Positions 54,540 through 63,961 are shown, numbered from the stretch's first letter. The stretch is DNA of 64,000 nucleotides from RUG626 sp964553775 (GCA_964553775.1 CAZKLU010000001.1:22554-86553), one strand, 5' to 3'. Numbers and translations are program-made. Notes: a model not told the origin generated them from the letters alone.

Positions 54540-55553
54540 TTAATTGAAGCCGAAAATTCTCTGCGATACATCGTAGCAGAACGAGCCGAATGCGCGTCCG
54601 GATTTCCCTGGAAGGTGCATTACAACACCCATCGGGCGCATACGCAGACGTTTATAGACATACGGGTATTTCTCGGCAATCATGTCCCAAAGCATTTTTT
54701 TCTTCTCAAGAGCCTCCGGCGTACCGGCTCGTATAAGCGTCACAGACGAAATAGTTGTCACGATTTCAAGATAGCTCAACAAATACTTGCGCTGGTGTTT
54801 ATTCTCGATTTTATCAAGCTCCACCTGAGAAAGCATCATCTCATTCACCTTGAGCTGCTGGTCAATGCGCTTTATCATGGTTTTTTCCTGCACAGACTGG
54901 TCTTCCCGCCCGATAAAGTAGTGGTAGAGATCCGCGTTGAGGTAATAGAGCGTCTTAACGGACACAAGCGGCGTGTAGGCGTAGAGATTATCAACGTAGA
55001 ATGTATGTTCCGGCAGATCCAAAGCCGAATTTCGGAGCATCTCAGTGCGGTAAATAAGCGCGTGCATGAGAAGATACTGTCCTGTTCTGAACGAACCGAC
55101 ATTATCCCATGTGAGAACCTTATTTTCCTTGAGAGCACTGTAGCGTATGACTTTTTTGTGTGTTGCCCCGGCTTTATCGTAGATATAGTTGCATACCAGA
55201 AGGTCAACAGGATCGTCCATCTGCGAAAATCCCCTCAGCCGTTCAATAGCCCACTTGAACGACGGAACATCGACCCAGTCGTCGCTGTCAACCACCTTAA
55301 AATATAAACCTGTCGCGTTTTTCAGTCCCGTCATGACCGCGCCCCCGTGACCCTTGTTCGGCTGATGAATAGCGCGAACTATACCCGGGTTGCCGCGTTC
55401 AAGCTCATCGGCTATAGCGGCGGTAGCGTCTTTTGAACCGTCGTCAACTATCAGAATCTCAACCTCATCGCCGCCCGTAAGCAGCGTCTCAATGCAGTGG
55501 CGCATATATCCCTCGGAGTTATAGCACGGCACGGCTACTGATAATAGCTTCAT
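54540..55553 (-). CDS. Family 2 glycosyltransferase
   Basis: 337 residues. GT-A fold: SVAVPCYNSEGYMRHCIETLL, EILIVDDGSKDATAAIADEL, HQPNKGHGGAVMTGLKNATG, then the DxD-like VVDSDDWVD. The C-terminal third is helical without membrane anchors. Acts on a nucleotide sugar, possibly UDP-Galf given the adjacent glf; donor and acceptor are not readable. The ATG at 55553 follows AAAGGAA. It leads the transcript with glf, rarA and DUF951. Confidence 0.9.
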   Translation of the reverse strand: MKLLSVAVPCYNSEGYMRHCIETLLTGGDEVEILIVDDGSKDATAAIADELERGNPGIVRAIHQPNKGHGGAVMTGLKNATGLYFKVVDSDDWVDVPSFKWAIERLRGFSQMDDPVDLLVCNYIYDKAGATHKKVIRYSALKENKVLTWDNVGSFRTGQYLLMHALIYRTEMLRNSALDLPEHTFYVDNLYAYTPLVSVKTLYYLNADLYHYFIGREDQSVQEKTMIKRIDQQLKVNEMMLSQVELDKIENKHQRKYLLSYLEIVTTISSVTLIRAGTPEALEKKKMLWDMIAEKYPYVYKRLRMRPMGVVMHLPGKSGRAFGSFCYDVSQRIFGFN

Positions 55554-55670
55554 GGTGTGTTCCTTTCTTTATTGTATACTTGAAATCGAAAACATTTTCA
55601 GCCCTGAAAGTTCGGCGTAAATTCCGCACGGCTTTCCGCGCACAGAATTTCTGAAAAGGTTTATAGCTTT

Positions 55671-55698
55671 ATTATACCGCAATCGCGATATTTTACAA
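55671..55698 (-). promoter_or_regulatory. Sigma-A promoter of the glycosyltransferase-glf-rarA operon
   Basis: On the minus strand TTGTAA (55693-55698) and TATAAT (55671-55676), 16-base spacer, about 118 bases upstream of the glycosyltransferase start. Confidence 0.6.
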
Positions 55699-55731
55699 GT
55701 GATGTCGTGTTAAAAAAGTAAATTTTTACGC

Positions 55732-56574
55732 TCATTTTAACACCACCCCGCCGCGCTCACGTTCATACCAGAACATATACTGCTGGGCAAGTCCGGCGTT
55801 TTCTCCGAATACTGATGTGTCAAGACCGTTCGGGTAATGCTCACGGAGTGCGCGTTTTATCCAGACATCCTCCGGAAACGCCGTCGGTATGTGCAGTGAA
55901 AAAAGTATGACGCAGTTCGCGACTTTGTCACCGACACCGTGAATTGTTTTAAGCTCGCGTTTCGCTGTATCGTAATCGGACATCGCGAGCTTTTCAAGGT
56001 CGATTGCGCCGGAGTCAACGGCTCTCGCGGCGGAGAGTATGTACGCTGCGCGGTAGCCGCTTCTTAGCGGCAGAAGGTCGTTTTCAGAAAGCCGAGCAAC
56101 AGTACTGACATCCGGAAATGTGTATTGTATCCCGTTCCCGCTCTCGATCGGGTTCCCGTACAGCCGTGAGAGAGTCTCAACGATCTTTTTAATTCTGGGA
56201 ATGTTGTTGCGCTGGGATATGACGAACGAGCAGAGAGTCTCCCATCTGTCCTGATTGAGTATACGAATACCCGCGCCGGAGCTTGCTGCTTGTTCCATGA
56301 AGTCATCAATAGCGACATCTTCACGGGCTTTTCTGTAGTCTCGTTCCATGTCAAAATAATCGCGCCATACTGATTTATCCTCCGCGCCGTCTATGATAAC
56401 GCTGTTGCCGTCCTTAGTAACTGTTACCGCCTTTCCGAGAGCGACACCCGAAAAAGAGCCGTCAGGGTTCTCGTTCCAGCGGAAGCACTGCCCACAGGTG
56501 AATATTTTGCGGAGGTCGAAATCATCAGCGGTATTTATTATTACACAGTTCTGTGTGGTTTGAATATGTATCAC
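55732..56574 (-). CDS. 8-oxoguanine DNA glycosylase-like (OGG1/AlkA type)
   Basis: The start is taken as GTG at 56574 (IHIQTTQNCVII), which places the N-terminal domain motif DFDLRKIFTCGQCFRWN where OGG1-family proteins begin; the long extension to 56754 is basic, reads through a hairpin-rich repeat, and looks untranslated. About 280 residues. The helix-hairpin-helix is KTIHGVGDKVANCVILFSL, containing the Lys expected to attack the glycosidic bond, followed by Asp in FPEDVWIKRAL. Cuts oxidised purines from DNA. The start codon is uncertain because AGAGG abuts the GTG. Confidence 0.85.
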   Translation of the reverse strand: MIHIQTTQNCVIINTADDFDLRKIFTCGQCFRWNENPDGSFSGVALGKAVTVTKDGNSVIIDGAEDKSVWRDYFDMERDYRKAREDVAIDDFMEQAASSGAGIRILNQDRWETLCSFVISQRNNIPRIKKIVETLSRLYGNPIESGNGIQYTFPDVSTVARLSENDLLPLRSGYRAAYILSAARAVDSGAIDLEKLAMSDYDTAKRELKTIHGVGDKVANCVILFSLHIPTAFPEDVWIKRALREHYPNGLDTSVFGENAGLAQQYMFWYERERGGVVLK

Positions 56575-56597
56575 CCTCTTATAATGACGGCGCGGCT

Positions 56598-56737
56598 GCA
56601 AGTCTTTCGGCTTGCGGGATGTGCCGCTCCATGAGCGGCGAAAGGCTGCTTTCTTCTTTTTTCGCTTGGCACATGGCAAAGGAGAAAGCAGGCTTCGGAA
56701 ACCCAAGGGCTTGCAGTCCGCTTGCGTTTCACGCAAG
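56598..56737. repeat. Multi-hairpin intergenic segment upstream of the glycosylase gene
   Basis: Four stems in 140 bases: GCAAG / CTTGC (56598-56615), GCCGCTC / GAGCGGC with loop CAT (56623-56639), TGCTTTCT / AGAAAGCA (56647-56690) and CTTGCGT / ACGCAAG with loop TTC (56721-56737). An open frame passes through on the minus strand but reads as a basic low-information peptide. It shares GTGCCGCTnnATGAGCGGCG with the segment near 48137. A dispersed palindromic repeat or structured RNA is possible. Confidence 0.5.
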
Positions 56738-56778
56738 AACGCCCGCCCTGACATCGTGCGGGATTTCTGTACGCATAT

Positions 56779-57663
56779 TTAGTCTATCTCCACTAACTCA
56801 TACTCTCTTGAGCCGCAGCCGATTTTTGCGGCGGCTTCTATCGTGTGTATACCATGTCTGGACTCTACACGCTCTATGAAGTGGTCGCGTCCCGGGTCTG
56901 TTGAGGCGTAGATTATATCCATACACGCCTGATCTATTGCCACAGGGTCGGTTGACGCGAGCATACCAATGTCCGCCATGCACGGATCCTCCGCAACGGC
57001 GCAGCAGTCGCAGTCAACGGAGAGGTTCGCCATGACGTTTATATACACAATGCTGCCGCCGAACTTCTCTATAACAGAGCTTGCGGCATCCGCCATCGCT
57101 TCACAGAATGCGTCCTGCTCCGCGTGTTTTTTCCAGGTCTCCTTCTGGTCATCCGTTACACCTGCCGAATGGATAAGTGCCTTTCCCCTGCTTGACGCGC
57201 AGCCGATTGAGAGCTGCTTCAGTGCGCCGCCGTAGCCGCCCATCGGGTGTCCTTTGAAGTGTGAAAGCACTATCATTGAATCATATTTCGCTATGTCCTT
57301 GCCCAAATGGTTCTCCTTGAGCCGCTGTCCGTTCGTAACGGGTACTACAAGGTCGGGTCCTTCAGCGTCAAGAAGGTCAACATTGAAATATTTTGTCCAG
57401 CCGTGGTTATCAAGTAGCTTTTTATGCTTTTCGGTACTGTTGCGCTCACCGGCGTATGCTGTGTTGCACTCGATAACAGTGGCGTGAAGCATATCTATTA
57501 TCGGTTTCCAAAACTCCGGCTGAATATAGTTCTGGTTGCCCTCCTCGCCGGAATGTACCTTCGCGGCAACATTTCCTGTAACAGACTTTCCAAGCCTGTT
57601 ATAAAGCTCTATAACCTTCTCCGGCGTTATCTCCTTTGTAAAATAAACCGCTGATTTTGCCAT
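56779..57663 (-). CDS. DUF362 domain protein
   Basis: 294 residues beginning AKSAVYFTKEITPEKVIELYNRLG. The DUF362 core is seen in KYDSMIVLSHFKGHPMGGYGGALKQLSIGCASSRGK and GMLASTDPVAIDQACMDIIY. A Cys cluster (VDCDCCAVAEDPCMADIG) may bind a metal or an iron-sulfur centre; the classical double 4Fe-4S ferredoxin motif is not visible. Function unknown; it is encoded just after the two activase-type genes with a 45-base spacer, so it is likely part of their transcript. Confidence 0.85.
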   Translation of the reverse strand: MAKSAVYFTKEITPEKVIELYNRLGKSVTGNVAAKVHSGEEGNQNYIQPEFWKPIIDMLHATVIECNTAYAGERNSTEKHKKLLDNHGWTKYFNVDLLDAEGPDLVVPVTNGQRLKENHLGKDIAKYDSMIVLSHFKGHPMGGYGGALKQLSIGCASSRGKALIHSAGVTDDQKETWKKHAEQDAFCEAMADAASSVIEKFGGSIVYINVMANLSVDCDCCAVAEDPCMADIGMLASTDPVAIDQACMDIIYASTDPGRDHFIERVESRHGIHTIEAAAKIGCGSREYELVEID

Positions 57664-57708
57664 GATTATTTCCCTCCGTATGTAGTTTTTATATTTTTAC
57701 GCTTGTTT

Positions 57709-58998
57709 CTAAACAGCCACTGATACAGGCTCTCTCTCGTGTTCTTTTCCGGTCTGCGATGATGTCTTCTCGGCATTGGACAGCATCAGCTTCAGCCGGT
57801 TCTCCTGATTTACTCTCGTGGCTCCCGCGTCGTAATCGATAGCGACTATATTCGCCGACGGGTACTTCTCTTTTATCGGGCGCATCATACCCTTGCCGCA
57901 TATATGGTTCGGCAGGCACCCGAACGGCTGAGTACACACTATATTAGTAACGCCGCTCTCCACAAGCTCCACCATCTCGGCGGTCAGAAGCCACCCCTCG
58001 CCCATCTTCGCTCCGTTTGAGATAAGACCCTTGCACAGCGTGACCGTCTTCTCAAACGGCGTATACGGCGTAAATCCGCCCTTTTTAAGGTACTCGCTTA
58101 TCTCGTTTTTGCGCTTTATAAGATAATTGTACGCGATTTTGTACACGCTGCTCATTATTCTGTTCACTCCGTAGAGCGTGTTGTCCTCAATGTTGTTGAA
58201 TACGCAATAGAGACAGAAATCGATAAGCCCCGGCACAACAACCTCCGCTCCCTCGGATACAAGAAAGCTCTCAAGATTGTTGTTGCCAAGCGGCGAATAC
58301 TTTACGAATATCTCACCGACTACTCCAACCTTTACTATGTCCTGTTTGCCGCGCTCAATTTTTGAAAAATCCTCGATTATCATCTCCACGTTACGCATCT
58401 TTTGCTTTTTCGATATGTGCTTGCCGGAGCCAAGCTCCGCGCCGAGACGTTTCGTCCACTTCTCAGCCAGTCTCGCGCTCTCGCCCTTTCTAACCTCAAC
58501 TGTGCGGCACTGGTTCACAAGCGTCATAAGCAAATCTCCGTAGTACACAGCGTCCATCATGCCGAGAAGAACCGGCAGCGACAGCTTGAACCCCGAATGA
58601 TGCTCTATTCCCGCGAGACTGAGCGATATGACCGGCACATGACCCATTCCGGCGTTTTTCAGTGCTTTTCGTATAAGCGATATGTAGTTCGACGCACGGC
58701 ACCCGCCGCCGGTCTGGAACATGATAAGCGCAACCTTGTCGGGGTCGTATTTCCCCGACTTCAGCGCGTCCATGAACTGACCGATTACGAGTATCGCGGG
58801 ATAGCAGGTGTCGTTGTGGGTGTATTTAAGCCCCGTTTCCGCTATCTCCGGTCCGCTTGTCTCAAGAAGCTCTAATTTATACCCCTGTGTCTCCATAAAG
58901 CTCAATATCAGCTTGAAGTGTATCGGGAGCATATTCGGAACTAAGATAGTGTAGTCCTTTTTCATATCGGCAGTAAATTCAACGTATGTCTTATCCAT
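57709..58998 (-). CDS. 2-hydroxyacyl-CoA dehydratase-like (HgdB/activase C-terminal module)
   Basis: 429 residues. It corresponds to the C-terminal part of the large acyl-CoA dehydratase activase-related proteins: GLKYTHNDTCYPAILVIGQFMDAL with a Cys expected to bind the cluster, FQTGGGCRASNYISLIRKAL, and VCTQPFGCLPNHICGKGMMRPIKEKYP. The ATG at 58998 has GAGGGAGG 6 bases upstream and overlaps the preceding gene by 8 bases, so it is a separate, coupled cistron and not a frameshift remnant. The physiological substrate is unknown. Confidence 0.85.
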   Translation of the reverse strand: MDKTYVEFTADMKKDYTILVPNMLPIHFKLILSFMETQGYKLELLETSGPEIAETGLKYTHNDTCYPAILVIGQFMDALKSGKYDPDKVALIMFQTGGGCRASNYISLIRKALKNAGMGHVPVISLSLAGIEHHSGFKLSLPVLLGMMDAVYYGDLLMTLVNQCRTVEVRKGESARLAEKWTKRLGAELGSGKHISKKQKMRNVEMIIEDFSKIERGKQDIVKVGVVGEIFVKYSPLGNNNLESFLVSEGAEVVVPGLIDFCLYCVFNNIEDNTLYGVNRIMSSVYKIAYNYLIKRKNEISEYLKKGGFTPYTPFEKTVTLCKGLISNGAKMGEGWLLTAEMVELVESGVTNIVCTQPFGCLPNHICGKGMMRPIKEKYPSANIVAIDYDAGATRVNQENRLKLMLSNAEKTSSQTGKEHEREPVSVAV

Positions 58999-61927
58999 GC
59001 TTTGCCTCCCTCTCCTCTATCGCGCCCATGAGACTGCGAAGCCTTATCCTGACGGCTCCCAAATTCGTTATCTCGTCAATCTTGATCTGCGTGTAATATT
59101 TGTTCGCGCTCTCTAAGATCGAGCGCACCTCATCTGTCGTTATCGCGTCAACGCCGCAGCCGAACGACACAAGCTGCACAAGCTCCACATCGTCGTTTTC
59201 ACACGCGAACTGAGCGGCTCTGTATAGTCTCGCGTGGTACGTCCACTGGTTGAGAACGTGTACTGTAGGAATCTTCGCAAGATGGCACACGCTGTCCTCG
59301 CTCACAACGACAAATCCAAGTGATGACGCTAATTTGTCTATTCCATGACCGATCTCCGGGTCAATATGGTAGGGTCTTCCCGCTAAAACCATTATGCGTT
59401 TGCCGTTCTCCCTCGCGTACTTCACAGCCTCCTCACCGTTTCTGTGAATCTCCGCCATGTGGTTTTCATATTCAGTGTACGCCTTATCAACCGCTGATTT
59501 AAGCTCTTTTTTGGTTATCGTATCGTCATGGAACATACCCACATTCTTCCAGAGCGTTCTCAAAAGGGCGTTTCTGTTTTCGACTCTCAAATACGGGTAC
59601 ATAAAGTTGACTTTTTTAAGATCCTTCATGTTCCCGCTCAGAAGCTCCGCGTAGTATGCCACAACAGGGCAGTTATAGTGGTTGGCACTTGCTTTCTCGT
59701 CAACATTATATGTCAAACACGGGTAGAATATCGCGTCAACGCCATCATCTATAAGCTCCTCGATATGACCGTGCATTATCTTCGCAGGATAACAAGCGGT
59801 ATCGGACGGGATAGAGAACTGTCCGCGCTCGTAAGTTTTTCTTGTTGAGAGCTTAGACAGAACGACCTCATAGCCAAGCTCCGTAAAGAGCGTATTCCAC
59901 AGCGGCGCAAGCTCATACATACCGAGAGCGAGCGGCAGACCTATCTTCTTCCCGCGCTTGCCGGGCTTAGATGTCAGCGATGCCAGTTTGCCGCGTTTCC
60001 ACTCGTGCATATTCGGAGCCTTGTTCTGCGCCTTTACACCGAGAGCCTTTTCACACTGGTTACCGGAGATAAATTTCTCCTTGCCGCCAAAGCTGTTTAT
60101 CGTGAGGTGACAATGGTTCGCGCAGCCCTGACAGACGGCTGATTTGGAGGTGTGTACGAATGATTTAAGCTCCTCCTCGGTTATTATGCCGCTCGACTTA
60201 TATTTCATGCTGTGCAGTGCCGCGCCGTATGCTCCCATAAGCCCCGCTATTGACGGACGAATGACATTTGCGCCCAGCTCCTTCTCAAACGCCCTCAGAA
60301 CAGCGTCGTTCAGAAACGTGCCGCCCTGAACGACAATATGTTCCCCAAGCTCTTTTGGTGATGACGCTCTTATTACTTTATATATAGCGTTTTTCACAAC
60401 GCTGATTGAAAGTCCGGCGGAGATGTCCTCGATTGTCGCGCCGTCCTTCTGCGACTGCTTCACCGATGAGTTCATGAACACCGTACATCTTGACCCCAGA
60501 TTCACCGGTGCCTTGCTGTTAAGCCCAAGTGCCGCGAACTCCTCAACGCTTCTGTTCATCGACTTCGCGAATGTCTCAATAAACGACCCGCAGCCGGAGG
60601 AACACGCTTCGTTCAGCATTATAGAATCTATTGCCCCGCCGCGTATCTTGAAGCATTTGATGTCCTGACCGCCGATGTCAAGTATAAAATCCACATCCGG
60701 CATGAAGTATTTCGCCGCCGTGTAGTGCGCTATCGTCTCGACAACGCCCTCGTCCATGTGGAAAGCGTTCTTTATAAGCTCCTCGCCATAGCCCGTTGAT
60801 GCCGCGCCGCGAATAGTTATCCTGTCACCGCAGAGTGAGTACATCTTTTCAAGCTGCTCTTTGACAAGCGCAACGGGGTTGCCCCTGTTGGAACTGTAGT
60901 AGCTCCAAAGTATCTTCTTATCGTCTGATATGAGCGTCAGCTTCGTTGTTGTAGAGCCGCAGTCTATTCCAAGCCATGCGTCACCTGAGTAGCTGTCTAT
61001 ATCGCGTCTTTCGACCGTCGCTTTGGCGTGTCTTGCGCGGAACTCCTCAAGTTCCTCTTTACTGGCAAAGAGCGGCTTCAGCCTGTCACGACCGAAATGA
61101 CCCTTACCCGCGCTGTCCTCAAGCTTTTTTATAAGCTCCTCGACCGTTGTCTCTTCACCTGTCGTGCTGTACATCGCCGCGCCGAGAGCAACAGCGAAGC
61201 GTCCGTATTCCGGAAACACGGCGTTTTCGGGTGAAAGGTGCAGAGTATCGCGGAACCTGTCGCGAAGTCCCTTGCAGTAGTAGAGCGGACCGCCCAAAAA
61301 CAATATTTTGCCGCTTATTTCGCGCCCCTGAGCAAGTCCCGCTATCGTCTGGTTCACAACAGCCTGATAAATGCTTGCCGCAACGTCAGCTTTTGACGCG
61401 CCCTGATTGAGAAGCGGCTGAATATCTGTTTTAGCGAACACGCCGCACCTTGAAGCTATCGGGTATATGCGCGTGTGCTTCATGCTCTCGTTGTCCATCT
61501 GTTCGACCGTCATATTGAGAAGCACCGCCATCTGGTCAATAAACGCGCCCGTACCTCCGGCGCAGGAGCCGTTCATTCTCTCATCAAGACCGCCCTTGAA
61601 GAATATGACTTTAGCGTCCTCGCCGCCAAGCTCTATCACCGCGCTCGTATCAGGCTCAAGGCGGCGCACGACCTCGGCTGTTGAGTATACCTCCTGCACA
61701 AACGGCAGACCCGCCGCCTCAGCGACACCAAGACCGGCGGAACCTGAGACAGCAACGGTGAATTTCTCACCGTCAAGAAGCTCCCGTGCGTCTTTGATAA
61801 ATTCCAGCGTTTTAGCCCGAACCTGAGACATATGTCTCTCGTATCTTCTGTATAATATAGTATCATCCTCGGTAACGACAATTTTAGTAGTGGTGGAGCC
61901 TATGTCGATACCAACGTGTTTTGGCAT
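58991..61927 (-). CDS. Acyl-CoA dehydratase activase-related protein (two ASKHA domains + DUF2229)
   Basis: The start is ATG at 61927, with AAGGAG 13 bases upstream. 978 residues. The first ASKHA ATPase domain (about 1-255) has GIDIGSTTTKIVV, a cluster Cys in NGSCAGGTGAFIDQM and SRCGVFAKTD. The second (about 310-570) has WLGIDCGSTTTKLTLI, ACSSGCGSFIETF and GSRCTVFMNSS. From about 640 a DUF2229 region follows (IGLPLALGMYELAPLWNTLFTELGYEVVLS, AGRPYHIDPEIGHGIDKLA). HgdC-type activases use ATP to drive one-electron reduction of a dehydratase. In many clostridia this and the next gene form one chain of about 1,400 residues. Confidence 0.88.
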   Translation of the reverse strand: MPKHVGIDIGSTTTKIVVTEDDTILYRRYERHMSQVRAKTLEFIKDARELLDGEKFTVAVSGSAGLGVAEAAGLPFVQEVYSTAEVVRRLEPDTSAVIELGGEDAKVIFFKGGLDERMNGSCAGGTGAFIDQMAVLLNMTVEQMDNESMKHTRIYPIASRCGVFAKTDIQPLLNQGASKADVAASIYQAVVNQTIAGLAQGREISGKILFLGGPLYYCKGLRDRFRDTLHLSPENAVFPEYGRFAVALGAAMYSTTGEETTVEELIKKLEDSAGKGHFGRDRLKPLFASKEELEEFRARHAKATVERRDIDSYSGDAWLGIDCGSTTTKLTLISDDKKILWSYYSSNRGNPVALVKEQLEKMYSLCGDRITIRGAASTGYGEELIKNAFHMDEGVVETIAHYTAAKYFMPDVDFILDIGGQDIKCFKIRGGAIDSIMLNEACSSGCGSFIETFAKSMNRSVEEFAALGLNSKAPVNLGSRCTVFMNSSVKQSQKDGATIEDISAGLSISVVKNAIYKVIRASSPKELGEHIVVQGGTFLNDAVLRAFEKELGANVIRPSIAGLMGAYGAALHSMKYKSSGIITEEELKSFVHTSKSAVCQGCANHCHLTINSFGGKEKFISGNQCEKALGVKAQNKAPNMHEWKRGKLASLTSKPGKRGKKIGLPLALGMYELAPLWNTLFTELGYEVVLSKLSTRKTYERGQFSIPSDTACYPAKIMHGHIEELIDDGVDAIFYPCLTYNVDEKASANHYNCPVVAYYAELLSGNMKDLKKVNFMYPYLRVENRNALLRTLWKNVGMFHDDTITKKELKSAVDKAYTEYENHMAEIHRNGEEAVKYARENGKRIMVLAGRPYHIDPEIGHGIDKLASSLGFVVVSEDSVCHLAKIPTVHVLNQWTYHARLYRAAQFACENDDVELVQLVSFGCGVDAITTDEVRSILESANKYYTQIKIDEITNLGAVRIRLRSLMGAIEEREAKHG

Positions 61928-62211
61928 TATGCTTTTCACACTCCTTCGCGCAAACCTGATTTTTGATTTGCAGTTTTCCTGTCATTCCGCGCCTGCCGCG
62001 TTCGCAGTCTGTGTGCTATCTCTGCTTATATGGTATTATTTACGGCAAACTTCGGAAGAGCATATCTTAGATTTTACTTCATATCTTTGGGCAAAGCCGC
62101 GTATAAACGCTCTACGTTATCGTGAAATTCAACCGGTATTTTCCCCTTGCCGTTATTTGCGGAAAACCGACTGTTTTCTGCGGCATTTGAAAGCCGCAAT
62201 CATACTAATAA
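61928..62211. other. Spacer between foldase and activase genes
   Basis: About 280 bases without a convincing gene. A GCGGC / GCCGC hairpin (62180-62197) sits next to the foldase terminator. No clear sigma-A promoter for the activase operon was found. Confidence 0.35.
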
Positions 62212-62242
62212 CAGCCGAATTGCAACAAGTGCAATTCGGCTG
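62212..62242 (-). terminator. Terminator after the foldase gene
   Basis: A perfect 13-bp stem CAGCCGAATTGCA / TGCAATTCGGCTG with a 5-base loop. On the minus strand it is followed by TTATTAGT, only moderately T-rich. It lies about 48 bases past the foldase stop. Confidence 0.7.
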
Positions 62243-62289
62243 CCGTTCACTACCTGCCAGAGCCGAAAACGGTCGTTAAAAGCCTGTAA

Positions 62290-63882
62290 TCAGCCGCCGA
62301 GTGCGGTTATCTTTGTCGTAAAGCGCATAGTCCAGCCTGTCTCAGAGGTGTATGGTTCCACAAGACCATCGTACCACTCGTCGTAAGCCTCGTCAAGCAT
62401 ATCGGTATTTGCAAGAACATTCGCGTTTGTGTCTCCCTCTCCGTTATAGTAGACAAGGAACCAGCCATAGGACTCATCGTAGATCGTTCCAACATCGCCC
62501 TCAACGCGGCTGTCATCGAATAGCCACTCAGCCATTGACTCAACCAGTGAATGCTTGCCAATTTCCGTAAGCTCCCCGCCCTCGTCAACATCGTCAACGT
62601 GGGTTTCATAAAGGGATTCCATAGCGTCCATACCTGTGCTGGCGGATGAGTTGTACTCATCAAGCAGTTCGTCTATATACTCCTCGGCACTGCTCTCAGC
62701 GGCGGTGAGGGCAAATTCATATTCCTCAGTTGTCTCGTAATCCTCTTCGCTGACAGTCTCAGCAGCTTTGCGTATATAGTAAAGATTCCTTGTATTGTAG
62801 TTGTTGTCATCACGTTCAATGAAGTACACAATGTAATAGCCCGCTCCGGAATAATCCTCCTCGGTGCCGACAGCAATCGACGTTACATCACCCTCTACAC
62901 GCGAGGAATCAAGAAGCCATTCGCTGTAATCAGACGACAGGCTGCTGCCCTGTGCCGTTGTCGCGTCGCTCACTTCATCAACGGATATGCTGTCAAACGA
63001 TGCCGCGACCTCCACGAAGCTGCTGCCGTTCTCCATATCCTCAAGGAACGCCTCGGCGTTCATCTCCGCAACCATCATAGCGTCATCAAACGATGCCGCT
63101 GCCTCGTCCTCCTCGGTTTCCTCATCGTCCTCATCCAACGTAGCCGATATGAAGTATGTGCGGTATGTTATATAGTCGTACTCGTCCTTATGCTCGGCGT
63201 AGTAATCCGAAAGCTCCGTATCGGTGAACGTGAACGATTCCTCTTTTGACGCTGAATAATTGCTCGCAAGAAGCATACGCTCCACGTTCTTCCTGTACAC
63301 AGACTCCGTCATTCCTTTGCCGTACATGAACCGCAAATATGAGCTGAGGTCGCTGTAATAGCTTGAATCCGCCGATTTCACCGATTCCTCAAGAGATTCT
63401 ATGTCGCTGTCAATGCCCGCCAGATCCTCATCGGTAAGCGTAAAGCCCTCCGCTTCGGCGGCATCACAAAGAGCAGTCACCGCCTGCATATTGCTGAGAG
63501 CCGATTCCTCAAAATATTCAGCCCATGTCTGTGTATCCGAATACGCCTGTTCACGGAACGATGAACCGGAGGTCGGCAGAGACATGAAATACGAGACATA
63601 ATCGCCGTAATAATTGTACATCTGTTCATACTGCGTGTAATACTGATTATACGCGCTGACATAGAAGTAGTTGAAGTCAGCGGCTGAGTAAGATGTGCCG
63701 TTTATGCTGACGGCGGTGCCATGAGTATTCAAAAAGCTTGAGTTGAAGAACAGGACAAAAGCCGCCATAAGTACAAGCACAGCCACAACAGCTATAACCT
63801 TGATTCTGAGGCTGCGTCTTTCCTTTTCTTCCTGTTCTCTTTCCGCGCTGCGGCGATCTTTCTTTTCGTTTGATGCGCTCAT
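62290..63882 (-). CDS. PrsA/SurA-like peptidyl-prolyl foldase
   Basis: 530 residues. A highly charged cytoplasmic N-terminus (about 30 residues, Lys/Arg/Glu) precedes one membrane helix (VIAVVAVLVLMAAFVLFF), so it is anchored, without a lipobox. A SurA-type N-terminal region (YFEESALSNMQAVTALCDAAEAEGFTLTDEDL) is followed by two parvulin-like segments (AEAFLEDMENGSSFVEVAASF; EWLLDSSRVEGDVTSI and a near copy AEWLFDDSRVEGDVGTI). An acidic insert lies at about 250-262. It likely helps fold exported proteins, perhaps the SLH enzymes. The prolyl-isomerase residues were not verified. Confidence 0.8.
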   Translation of the reverse strand: MSASNEKKDRRSAEREQEEKERRSLRIKVIAVVAVLVLMAAFVLFFNSSFLNTHGTAVSINGTSYSAADFNYFYVSAYNQYYTQYEQMYNYYGDYVSYFMSLPTSGSSFREQAYSDTQTWAEYFEESALSNMQAVTALCDAAEAEGFTLTDEDLAGIDSDIESLEESVKSADSSYYSDLSSYLRFMYGKGMTESVYRKNVERMLLASNYSASKEESFTFTDTELSDYYAEHKDEYDYITYRTYFISATLDEDDEETEEDEAAASFDDAMMVAEMNAEAFLEDMENGSSFVEVAASFDSISVDEVSDATTAQGSSLSSDYSEWLLDSSRVEGDVTSIAVGTEEDYSGAGYYIVYFIERDDNNYNTRNLYYIRKAAETVSEEDYETTEEYEFALTAAESSAEEYIDELLDEYNSSASTGMDAMESLYETHVDDVDEGGELTEIGKHSLVESMAEWLFDDSRVEGDVGTIYDESYGWFLVYYNGEGDTNANVLANTDMLDEAYDEWYDGLVEPYTSETGWTMRFTTKITALGG

Positions 63883-63961
63883 AGTTAATCAATCCTTTTC
63901 CATTTCTTCGTAATCTGTCAAGCCTCCGCGAGTTTATCTCTCCCACAGGCTACAATATCGT

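Noticed and set aside
56575..56754. N-terminal extension of the 8-oxoguanine glycosylase-like protein
   Set aside because: The extra 60 codons are basic, run through four hairpins of a likely repeat, and lie before the point where the family normally starts.
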